From positions 1-21,109 of the IMG/VR virus record IMGVR_UViG_3300008738_000029: 21,109 nucleotides of DNA; one strand, written 5' to 3'. Both the position numbers and the translations under genes were made by a program. Below, one piece after another: positions 1 through 6,299 of the stretch. The notes below the pieces were generated by a model. That model was given only the letters and a program-made list of their open reading frames with translations. It was not told the DNA's origin and did no database searches. Each line of letters opens with the position of its first letter. The stretch's first letter is position 1. This DNA comes from a virus.

Positions 1-1991
1 GAAAAAGCTCCATTGGCTCCATCTATATCACCAGTTACATTACCTGTAAGATCACCAGTTACATCTCCTGTTAAAGCTCCATCAAAAGCTGCAGATACTA
101 TTCCTGTAAAAGTACCAGATGTTCCTGAAACTATACCACTTAATGTTAAACCAGCACCTGATACTTGTCCTGTAAAGGTAGCTGTAGCTGCATCTATATC
201 AGTCGCTGATATTCCAGTAGAAAAAGCTCCATTAGCTCCATCTATATCACCTGTAACATTACCTGTTACATCACCAGTAAGATTTCCATCAAAAGCTGCT
301 GAAACTATTCCACTAAAATGAGCTGCTGTTCCTGAAACAGTATCTCCTAAATAAGCTACAGATACTACAGTTAAATCATTAATAGTAAATTCATCTACAG
401 AAGTTGGAGCAGTTGGTAAATTTGTTAAATTAGAACCATCACCATCAAAGTAAGCTGCTGAAACAGTTCCTGTAAAAGTACCAGATGTTCCTGAGACTAT
501 ACCACTTAAGGTTAGTCCAGCACCTGAGACTTGTCCTGTAAAGGTAGCTGTTGCAGCATCTATATCAGTAGCAGAAATACCAGTTGAAAAAGCTCCATTA
601 GCTCCATCTATATCACCTGTTACATTCCCTGTAAGATCTCCAGTAACATCACCAGTTACATCACCAGTAACATCACCAGTTACATCTCCAGTAACATTAC
701 CTGTAACATTACCTGTTACATTACCTGTTACATTACCTGTAAGGTTACCATCAAATGTAGTAGCAGATACTATTCCTGAAAACTGAGCTGCTGTTCCTGA
801 TACCATATCTCCCAAATAAGCAACAGATACAACAGTTAAATCATTAACAGTAAATTCATCTACAGAAGTACCTACTGGAATATTCGTTAAATTAGAACCA
901 TCACCATCAAAATAAGCTGCTGAAACAGTTCCACTAAATGTAGCTCCAGTTCCACTTACTTGTCCAGCAAGTACCAGACCTGTGGAAACAGATACAGTTG
1001 CAAAGTTTTGATTAGGATCTACAAGAACAGTTCCACTAACAGGGATAGAAGCAGAAGATGCTCCATCTACTGTTATATTAATTCCTGTACCAGCCTGAAC
1101 TCTTTTTACTGTACCACCTTCAGCTGAAGGAACATTGGTAAGATTTGATCCATCTCCATAATAATATGCTGCTGAAACATTTCCACTTGCTGTAAATCCT
1201 GTTCCAGATACTTGTCCAGTAAATGTTGCAGTTGCTGCGTCTATATCAGTGGAAGAAATTCCTGTGGAAAAAGATCCACTAGCACCATCAATATCACCTG
1301 TTACATTACCTGTAACATCACCAGTTACATCACCAGTAACATTTCCTGTTAAAGCTCCATCAAATGTAGTAGCAGATACTATTCCAGAAAAAACAGCAGA
1401 AGTTCCTGATACAGGTCCTGTAAATGTAGCACCAGCTCCAAGGACTTTAGTAGCAGAAACTGCTATGGAAAAAGATCCATTAGCACCATCTATATCACCT
1501 GTTACATCACCTGTAAGATCACCTTCAAATGTAGTAGCAGATATTTTTGTAGTTGTCTCAGCATCAACAACAATTCCATACTGACTAATATTTAATTTAG
1601 AAGAAGGTCCATATGTGGCTGAAGTAATACCAGATTCTTTTAAAGAAATTGTAGGATTACCTTCAGTACCATTATTATTTGAAATAGAAACTGGAGCAGT
1701 TCCACTTAATGTTCTTCCATAAGCATTTCCACCTGATACAGCAACAATACCAGTAATACCTGAAAGATCTGTAATATTATTTAATGCTGATGCACTAGCT
1801 GTAAGTGCTGTACCATTTAATTGAAAAGTTCCATTTATATTTACTATAGACTCGGAAAGTTGTAAAGGAGAAGTTGTTCCTTCTCCATCTGATACAGTAC
1901 GTTTTGTTGTATCTATTCCTGAATTACTATTACTGACCTGAAGAAGATCTTTATAACTATTCGATATTTTTTGTCCTGTTAGTGTTGCCAT
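1..1991 (-). CDS. Repetitive tail fibre / structural protein, C-terminus beyond window
   Basis: An open frame runs from ATG at 1991 to the left edge without a stop, giving at least 663 residues. After a roughly 150-residue N-terminal part it becomes strongly repetitive and rich in Gly, Thr, Ala, Ser, Asp and Asn. It contains five arrays of the 4-residue unit [N/D]-[V/L]-T-G, each closed by DIDGA, and three copies of the module DGSNLTN. Between the arrays lie TFTGQVSGAG- and SGTSGTFTG-like strands. Such Gly/Thr/Asn repeats are typical of trimeric beta-structured phage fibres, so a host-contact fibre is inferred. The tip or receptor domain would lie outside the window. A Shine-Dalgarno GGAG sits just upstream of the start. 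It is the last gene seen in the virion block, following the zinc-ribbon gene. No enzymatic domain is visible; a head-surface fibre is an alternative. Confidence 0.8.
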   Translation of the reverse strand, partial: MATLTGQKISNSYKDLLQVSNSNSGIDTTKRTVSDGEGTTSPLQLSESIVNINGTFQLNGTALTASASALNNITDLSGITGIVAVSGGNAYGRTLSGTAPVSISNNNGTEGNPTISLKESGITSATYGPSSKLNISQYGIVVDAETTTKISATTFEGDLTGDVTGDIDGANGSFSIAVSATKVLGAGATFTGPVSGTSAVFSGIVSATTFDGALTGNVTGDVTGDVTGNVTGDIDGASGSFSTGISSTDIDAATATFTGQVSGTGFTASGNVSAAYYYGDGSNLTNVPSAEGGTVKRVQAGTGINITVDGASSASIPVSGTVLVDPNQNFATVSVSTGLVLAGQVSGTGATFSGTVSAAYFDGDGSNLTNIPVGTSVDEFTVNDLTVVSVAYLGDMVSGTAAQFSGIVSATTFDGNLTGNVTGNVTGNVTGNVTGDVTGDVTGDVTGDVTGDLTGNVTGDIDGANGAFSTGISATDIDAATATFTGQVSGAGLTLSGIVSGTSGTFTGTVSAAYFDGDGSNLTNLPTAPTSVDEFTINDLTVVSVAYLGDTVSGTAAHFSGIVSAAFDGNLTGDVTGNVTGDIDGANGAFSTGISATDIDAATATFTGQVSGAGLTLSGIVSGTSGTFTGIVSAAFDGALTGDVTGDLTGNVTGDIDGANGAF
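322..470 (-). repeat. Copy 1 of about 149-bp duplicated module in the fibre gene
   Basis: This block closely matches 787-932. Both encode a segment with DGSNLTN, then a linker, then SVDEFT[IV]NDLTVVSVAYL and SGTAA. The two differ by scattered substitutions and a one-codon length change in the linker. It shows that the fibre grew by duplication of whole modules as well as of 12-bp units. Confidence 0.8.
603..746 (-). repeat. 12-bp tandem repeat array in the fibre gene (12 units)
   Basis: Twelve consecutive 12-bp units encode NLTG, four NVTG, four DVTG, DLTG, NVTG and DIDG. The plus-strand units read acattacctgta or acatcaccagta. It is the longest of five such arrays in this gene. The other arrays, in order of translation, have 3, 6, 4 and 5 units, with this one third. 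Confidence 0.9.
787..932 (-). repeat. Copy 2 of about 146-bp duplicated module in the fibre gene
   Basis: Partner of 322-470; copy starts are 465 bp apart. A more distant third DGSNLTN segment lies near 1130-1170 but lacks the SVDEFT part. Confidence 0.8.
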
Positions 1992-2045
1992 TATTTACTC
2001 CAAATCTTTTATCTATCTTATCATATTCTTCTTTAAATTCCAACG

Positions 2046-2336
2046 TCAACTGCTTGTTGTTGCTAAGTTCCAGTAATCATCATCATCTTCCCATTTTATA
2101 CCAGCAGCTTCCCAAGCAACATTTCTATCTGTATTAGCAGGAGGTCGAGGATCTTTAAGCATAGGATCTTCTGGAATATAAGCAGGTTTATTAAGAGGAC
2201 TATTAACTTTATCAAATCTACCATCCCAACAATAAGGACAGACTCTTGTATTATAACTTGTAAATCGTAACTGAATTAATTTATATTGAAATCCACAATT
2301 ATCACAAATACCGGGTGCTCTATTTGATACAGCCAT
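2046..2336 (-). CDS. Small zinc-ribbon structural-region protein (96 aa)
   Basis: The protein has two CxxC knuckles, C11-D-N-C14 and C33-P-Y-C36, 18 residues apart, which is the pattern of a zinc ribbon. The C-terminal half is rich in Pro, Asp and Trp and ends in an acidic stretch with four consecutive Asp. Small zinc-ribbon proteins opening in this way are common beside tail genes of marine phages, where their role is not known. AGGAG lies seven bases before the ATG. The gene follows the 230-aa tail gene with an 8-nt gap and precedes the fibre gene, so a role in tail or fibre assembly is inferred from context only. Confidence 0.8.
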   Translation of the reverse strand: MAVSNRAPGICDNCGFQYKLIQLRFTSYNTRVCPYCWDGRFDKVNSPLNKPAYIPEDPMLKDPRPPANTDRNVAWEAAGIKWEDDDDYWNLATTSS

Positions 2337-2344
2337 TTTAACTC

Positions 2345-3037
2345 CTAAGTAATATAGTGTAATCGAGGAACAATTTTCATATCAGCTCTTTGTTTATCTG
2401 CGTCAAATGCATTCTTAAATGTTTCTTCATAATTTACTTTTAACATTGCAATACGATCAGCAGGAGTATTAGGTCTTTTCATTGAAAGATAATATGCTAA
2501 ACCATTTACCAGACAAGGTAAAAATCTAAAAGGTATATCTGCATTTTGTATCGCACTTTTTGTAATATCATATAATCTACGAACTCTATAATATCTAAAA
2601 GTATAAGTTGCATTACCATCTGGTACGGGCCATACATATACAGTTTCTGTAGTCTCTCCACGTAACGTAGCAAATTGTGTAGGTCTTCCTGATGTAGTCT
2701 TATCAGCTATCTGCTCATATTCTTCATAGGAAATTCTATTCATTTGTAAATCATTATCATCAATAGAACTACGCATATATCCATCTAAAATATCAACAGT
2801 AGAGGCATCTAAAGTATATGAGGCAGTATCAGTTGATAATGTTTCAGTTTGAAGATCTGTAGCCCAGAGAAGAACTCCACGATTTTGCCAATCGGTTAAA
2901 AGAAAATTTAAACTCCGTCTAGCACTCCTACCATCATATCCTGATTGGGGTTGTCCACCAGCAAGTTCATATGCTTCTTCTATAATATCATCAATATAGA
3001 AAGTGGTCTCAAATGTATTTGTACCAGACGTAGCCAT
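2345..3037 (-). CDS. Tail adaptor / nozzle-like structural protein (230 aa)
   Basis: The N-terminal region has a helical pattern DDIIEEAYELAGG, then GYDGRSARRSLNFLLTDWQNRG, followed by beta-rich segments and a repeated F/Y-R-Y-Y core. This resembles head-to-tail adaptor or tail-nozzle proteins of short-tailed phages (P22 gp4-like or SU10 nozzle-like), which sit below the portal ring. The assignment rests on the general pattern and on its place among tail genes between the adaptor-like 217-aa gene and the fibre. AGGAA precedes the start with a 6-nt spacer. No catalytic residues are seen. A tail-tubular protein of another family is possible. Confidence 0.6.
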   Translation of the reverse strand: MATSGTNTFETTFYIDDIIEEAYELAGGQPQSGYDGRSARRSLNFLLTDWQNRGVLLWATDLQTETLSTDTASYTLDASTVDILDGYMRSSIDDNDLQMNRISYEEYEQIADKTTSGRPTQFATLRGETTETVYVWPVPDGNATYTFRYYRVRRLYDITKSAIQNADIPFRFLPCLVNGLAYYLSMKRPNTPADRIAMLKVNYEETFKNAFDADKQRADMKIVPRLHYIT

Positions 3038-3046
3038 AATTTATTC

Positions 3047-3319
3047 CTACGCTTTTCTTCTTCTGTTAATCTTACCAGACTTTTTAGCTTTAGAACCCCA
3101 TTTGCCATAAGATTCATTTGCTGAAGCTTTTAATTGTTTTTTAGTTCTTTTCTTTTTAATTCGCATTGCAATAGATTCATCTTTGCGAGCACCATAACCT
3201 TGAGCACCTACTCTACTTGGAGCTCCTACTTTCTTTCCTTTTTTCATTTTCTTGACAGCCATTTTATTTTTCTCCTTGTTAGTTAATTGTTTATTAATAT
3301 TAGCTCTACTTATAGCCAC
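3047..3319 (-). CDS. Very basic small protein, GTG start or internal ATG (up to 90 aa)
   Basis: The frame starts at a GTG whose G is the last base of the preceding stop (TAGTG). Its first residues, MAISRANINKQL, resemble the start of the major capsid protein, MAINRASIAKQL. A second in-frame ATG at residue 20 has a strong AAGGAG nine bases upstream, so a 71-aa product starting MAVKKMKKGKK is equally plausible and both may be made. The body is about one third Lys and Arg and contains QGYGARKDES, matching QGYGAAR in the 61-aa gene two places upstream. Function is unknown. A small nucleic-acid-associated or virion-internal protein is a guess from charge and location. Confidence 0.65.
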   Translation of the reverse strand: MAISRANINKQLTNKEKNKMAVKKMKKGKKVGAPSRVGAQGYGARKDESIAMRIKKKRTKKQLKASANESYGKWGSKAKKSGKINRRRKA

Positions 3320-3543
3320 TATCTATTTTTCCCTTTTTTCCAAAGACGACTCATCATGCCACCACCTTTAGCTGTGATATTATCCACCACATCTCTTACC
3401 TTATTCTTAGCCATATCAAGTTCAGATAATTTATGTTTAACAGCCTCTGCTCTAACTTCTGGAGCTTCTTCTGCAGACTTAAATGTATTTCTAAGCATTG
3501 GTTCTTTTCCTTTTCTTATCTTTGCTTCAGCTGAATCTGCCAT
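3319..3543 (-). CDS. Small Lys-rich protein of unknown function (74 aa)
   Basis: A charged, probably helical protein with PMLRNTFKSAEEA near residues 15-27 and a C-terminal AKGGGMMSRLWKKGKNR. The first motif is closely matched by MLKNTWKSSKEA at the N-terminus of the 61-aa gene just upstream. The GG-then-hydrophobic pattern recurs in several neighbours. The start shares one base with the stop of the 61-aa gene (TAATG), and its own stop shares one base with the next start, so its translation is probably coupled. No known domain is recognised. Confidence 0.65.
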   Translation of the reverse strand: MADSAEAKIRKGKEPMLRNTFKSAEEAPEVRAEAVKHKLSELDMAKNKVRDVVDNITAKGGGMMSRLWKKGKNR

Positions 3544-3728
3544 TAGTAAGGTATCTTATTCTTGGCAGGTCCACCACGATTAAGTTTTACAACAGAAGGT
3601 CCTGTACGAGCTGCACCATATCCTTGTCCAGTTGGTCTTCCTGTTGCATCAGGAAAGGTATCAAGTTTAAGTTTTTCACCTTTACCTGTTCTAGCTTCTT
3701 TAGATGATTTCCAAGTATTCTTTAACAT
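3543..3728 (-). CDS. Small basic GYGAAR-motif protein (61 aa)
   Basis: Begins MLKNTWKSSKEA and contains GQGYGAARTGPSVVKLNRGG. The GYGAAR...GG pattern is one I recognise from many short proteins in marine phage structural clusters, none with a known role. Both ends are 1-nt overlaps with neighbours. The protein is highly basic with little hydrophobic core, so an extended or partner-bound peptide is likely. Function is not assigned. Confidence 0.65.
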   Translation of the reverse strand: MLKNTWKSSKEARTGKGEKLKLDTFPDATGRPTGQGYGAARTGPSVVKLNRGGPAKNKIPY

Positions 3729-4189
3729 TATTCTTCTCCCATTATTGTATATTGAGCAGCAACAATTTGTCCACCTTCACTGAATCCTCTTCCCGGATTA
3801 ACCATTTTCTTTTTAGGTCCTTTATAATCTGGATTCCTATATTGAATAGTAGAACTTTTTTCCATTTTATCATATTCTGCATCACTCATTGCACCTATTT
3901 CTTTATCAGTATAATCATCATAGTTTTTTACCTTCTCATACTTTGGTGCACGATCTGTACCACCAACTCTTTTCATACGTCCTACAGCTCTACCTTTTCC
4001 AGTAACCTTTTCATAAATAGGAGCACGATCAGTACCACCTACTCGTTTACTTTTCCTTCTTAATATTTTAGTTGGACTCCATGTATCTTTACCAGCTGTT
4101 ACTTCAATTTCACCTAAGCTTTCAATTTTCTTTTCTTTTTTCTTATTCTTATCTCTTGCTAACCAAGCTTTTACTTCTTCAGCATCCAT
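3728..4189 (-). CDS. Basic protein with internal KRVGGTDRAP repeat (153 aa)
   Basis: Residues 48-62 and 73-87 are near-identical 15-residue repeats, KRVGGTDRAP[I/K]YEKV, with a period of 25 residues. Upstream is a Lys-rich helix, then SLGEIEV and KDTWSPTK, which parallels KLGDIEM and QNTFTEPM in the preceding 137-aa protein at almost the same spacing. The C-terminus has RGFSEGGQIVAAQY. It lies in the 1-nt-overlap chain between the two tail adaptor genes. No known domain is recognised. A tail or ejection-associated accessory protein is an inference from position alone. Confidence 0.65.
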   Translation of the reverse strand: MDAEEVKAWLARDKNKKKEKKIESLGEIEVTAGKDTWSPTKILRRKSKRVGGTDRAPIYEKVTGKGRAVGRMKRVGGTDRAPKYEKVKNYDDYTDKEIGAMSDAEYDKMEKSSTIQYRNPDYKGPKKKMVNPGRGFSEGGQIVAAQYTIMGEE

Positions 4190-4602
4190 TATACTTTTCC
4201 TCCTTTACTATAAAGTTTTTGTACAATTTTTTGACCAGCGTTGTCAATGCCTAACTTGCCACCTCCAGCTTTTTTAAATCTTTCATTATATTTTCTTGTT
4301 AGTCTCTTAGCTACTCCTTCTTCTGGTCTTATAGAGTAAGGAGATTTATTTTGTTTAACATTTAATTCATCCAGAGAACTAGCTCTTTTAGCTAGCTTAT
4401 CTACAATTTTTTTACCTTCTTTTCTATTTTTAGCTTTTTTCATAGGTTCAGTAAATGTATTTTGAATTTCAAAATCCATCTCTATATCACCTAATTTTAT
4501 AGCTGCTTGTTTTCTTTTCTTTTCTTGTTCTCTTCTCTTTTTTTCTTTTTTTGCTACGGAATCCATAGCTTTATTCATATTTTTATCTACTTGACTTGGC
4601 AT
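4189..4602 (-). CDS. Lys-rich coiled small protein of unknown function (137 aa)
   Basis: The first 35 residues are a run of Lys, Arg and Glu compatible with a helix. They are followed by KLGDIEM (36-42) and QNTFTEPMKKA (47-57). The C-terminus is FKKAGGGKLGIDNAGQKIVQKL then SKGGKV. The start codon shares a base with the stop of the adaptor gene (TAATG), and an upstream GGAGGAG inside that gene can serve as ribosome site. It is the first of five small basic genes. Function is unknown. Confidence 0.65.
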   Translation of the reverse strand: MPSQVDKNMNKAMDSVAKKEKKRREQEKKRKQAAIKLGDIEMDFEIQNTFTEPMKKAKNRKEGKKIVDKLAKRASSLDELNVKQNKSPYSIRPEEGVAKRLTRKYNERFKKAGGGKLGIDNAGQKIVQKLYSKGGKV

Positions 4603-5255
4603 TAGTCTCCTCCCTTTATAATGGTATTTGGAGTTCCAGCAGGACTCCAGTTAGTTTGCATATCGTCCTGTCTGGAACGTCTTGAACGATTTCTCACACG
4701 TCCAACAGCCAGATTATATTCACCCTGCCAAAATTGTATGGTACTATAGTCTTTCATATAATATGCAGACTCCAGCATACAGGCATTGAATATTGCTTCT
4801 GGACAATGTTCGGTAAGATAGTTAGTTGGTGTAGCAGATGTAAGTGTTGTTAATCTGGCTACATAAGAAATCTCACCATCTACAGTGGATACTGGTGTTG
4901 GTGCGATTTGTATCTGTGTATTTGTTTTTAATCCATAATACTTTGGATCACCTGTACTAGCCGATACGGGCCAGTAATCAGTAAGGTATAAATATTCTCT
5001 CGGTAATAAATTAGTTTTAGTTCCATTATTTGTAACAGTAAAACTTTTAATTAATTCACCATTAGAAGGAACACTTACATGAGCATTAGCAGCACTTACT
5101 GCAACACTTGTATAAGTACTTAATCCTAAATCATCAATGTCAGAGATTAATCTTCCCTGACCTCTACCTACAATATCAGGTAAACTACCTGTAAATTCAG
5201 TACCATCATTTTCTGTTGCTGCTTGTACTGCACTGACTAATGAAGTGTAATCCAT
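4602..5255 (-). CDS. Head-to-tail adaptor-like protein (217 aa)
   Basis: The N-terminus MDYTSLVSAVQAATEN followed by DIVGRGQGRLISDIDDL matches the helical pattern of phage adaptor proteins of the SU10 type (xYTxLxxAIxxxTEN...IPxFIxxAExRI). The middle is beta-rich, and the C-terminal helix region CPEAIFNACMLESAYYMKD is typical of the same family. Adaptors form the ring that joins portal to tail in short-tailed phages. A GGATAA sits near the ATG, a weak ribosome site, which fits coupling to the gene ending at 5261 only five bases away. The family call is by remembered pattern and is moderately sure. Confidence 0.65.
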   Translation of the reverse strand: MDYTSLVSAVQAATENDGTEFTGSLPDIVGRGQGRLISDIDDLGLSTYTSVAVSAANAHVSVPSNGELIKSFTVTNNGTKTNLLPREYLYLTDYWPVSASTGDPKYYGLKTNTQIQIAPTPVSTVDGEISYVARLTTLTSATPTNYLTEHCPEAIFNACMLESAYYMKDYSTIQFWQGEYNLAVGRVRNRSRRSRQDDMQTNWSPAGTPNTIIKGGD

Positions 5256-5260
5256 ATCTA

Positions 5261-5560
5261 TTATCCATAATACAGATAAATTTTACCAGCACTGGCAGTT
5301 CCAGAAACAGAAACATTTCCTCTTACTTTTATTCCCATATCAATCATGTATATTGTATCTACAGTATTTGCTGCAAGAACTGGTTGTTTTATTTGAGGAC
5401 CATCTTGATCCCCAACTACTATTGAACATACAGCACTACATGCATAGCCATAAGCTCTAATACGTGTATCTGAAAGTGTAGCACTTGTCTTCATATCTAC
5501 AAAAAGACCATCGCCTCCTGCTCCACCTTCTACCTGAGCTACTTTAATGGTTGTTGACAT
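5261..5560 (-). CDS. Small beta-rich structural protein (99 aa)
   Basis: A Gly-, Ala- and Val-rich protein with alternating hydrophobic residues (YACSAVCSIVVGDQDGP, NTVDTIYMIDMGIKVRGNVSVSG), consistent with a small beta sandwich. AGGAG lies eight bases before the ATG. It follows a strong hairpin at 5576-5599 and sits between capsid-region and adaptor genes, so a head or neck decoration role is plausible. I do not recognise the family. Confidence 0.65.
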   Translation of the reverse strand: MSTTIKVAQVEGGAGGDGLFVDMKTSATLSDTRIRAYGYACSAVCSIVVGDQDGPQIKQPVLAANTVDTIYMIDMGIKVRGNVSVSGTASAGKIYLYYG

Positions 5561-5575
5561 TTTAATCTCCTATTA

Positions 5576-5599
5576 TGAGGGAGCTTTTACCCTCCCTCA
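5576..5599 (-). other. RNA hairpin between two structural genes
   Basis: TGAGGGAG (5576-5583) and CTCCCTCA (5592-5599) form a perfect 8-bp stem with an 8-nt loop, in the gap between the 193-aa and 99-aa genes. No T run follows in the minus-strand direction, so it is probably an mRNA processing, stability or partial-termination element rather than a full intrinsic terminator. Confidence 0.6.
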
Positions 5600-5630
5600 A
5601 TTATAAACTAAGCTCACTACTTATAAAAGT

Positions 5631-6212
5631 CTAAGCAATAGTTGCTATTGGTGTGGATACTGTTTCAGCTTTCCATTTGGAATTAGTACCATCATCTTGT
5701 ATACAAGTAAGTTTAACTCTTGCATTAACTGCTACAGTTGCAGGTAAAGTTAAAGTATCCCCTGCGACATCACTAGCAGGATTAGCTGCAGTACCACCCA
5801 TAAGTTGTATTGCTCCCATAAAATCAGAAACTCCTGATCCCGGTAATACAAATGTTACTGTTTTACCACTTGCTACAGCTGTAGTAACAACAAATTCATA
5901 CCATAATCCTACATTACCTGTACTCAGTGCTGGCATGTTAATTACGATGTCATCAGTACCATTTATATTAAAGATAGTTCCACTTTGTGCTGCAGTTAAA
6001 GTATCTGTAACAGCACTTCCAGTATTAAAAGTAGAATTATCTACTGCTATACGAATATTTGCTTGACCAGTAAGTTTTAAAGTACCAGTACCAGATACAT
6101 TACCACTAGAATCTACAGTGAAATTATCAGTTGCAGCTCCAGCTGCATCCAAGGTGATTTGTTTAAATCCATTTTCAGATCTAACTGCACCATTAAAAGT
6201 TGTATTAGCCAT
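5631..6212 (-). CDS. Capsid-associated beta-rich protein (193 aa)
   Basis: Starts MANTTFNGAVRSENGF, an opening I recognise from structural proteins next to capsid genes in marine phages. The rest is Gly, Thr and Val rich with regular beta patterns (FNINGTDDIVINMPAL, TVTFVLPGSG, VNARVKLTCIQDDG). AGGAGG lies six bases upstream of the ATG, a strong ribosome site. It follows the major capsid gene after an 87-nt gap holding a hairpin. A head-fibre or surface protein is inferred; no enzymatic residues are visible. Confidence 0.7.
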   Translation of the reverse strand: MANTTFNGAVRSENGFKQITLDAAGAATDNFTVDSSGNVSGTGTLKLTGQANIRIAVDNSTFNTGSAVTDTLTAAQSGTIFNINGTDDIVINMPALSTGNVGLWYEFVVTTAVASGKTVTFVLPGSGVSDFMGAIQLMGGTAANPASDVAGDTLTLPATVAVNARVKLTCIQDDGTNSKWKAETVSTPIATIA

Positions 6213-6258
6213 GTTTTCCTCCTGTCTTGGCTACTGTCAGCTTACGCTGTCAGGATTC

Positions 6259-6286
6259 AGGGGAGTAATCCTGAAACTACTCCCCT
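6259..6286 (-). other. Hairpin after the major capsid gene, with an alternative fold
   Basis: AGGGGAGTA (6259-6267) pairs perfectly with TACTCCCCT (6278-6286) over a 10-nt loop. An overlapping alternative stem, CAGGATT (6251-6257) with AATCCTG (6267-6273), cannot form at the same time. A 7-bp direct repeat CTGTCAG lies at 6234 and 6247. No T run follows on the minus strand. It sits 14 bases after the capsid stop and may protect or partly terminate the capsid message. Confidence 0.6.
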
Positions 6287-6299
6287 AAGTTATTAGTTA

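Noticed and set aside
13-321. Plus-strand open frame rich in Pro, Val and Ser opposite the fibre gene (also 1249-1584)
   Set aside because: It is the complement of the GDVTG repeat gene; repetitive codons without stops on one strand create a false frame on the other.
3287-4254. Several plus-strand frames opposite the small basic genes
   Set aside because: They translate to Phe/Ser/Leu-rich low-complexity sequence that mirrors Lys/Glu-rich minus-strand genes, and the minus-strand genes have coupled starts.
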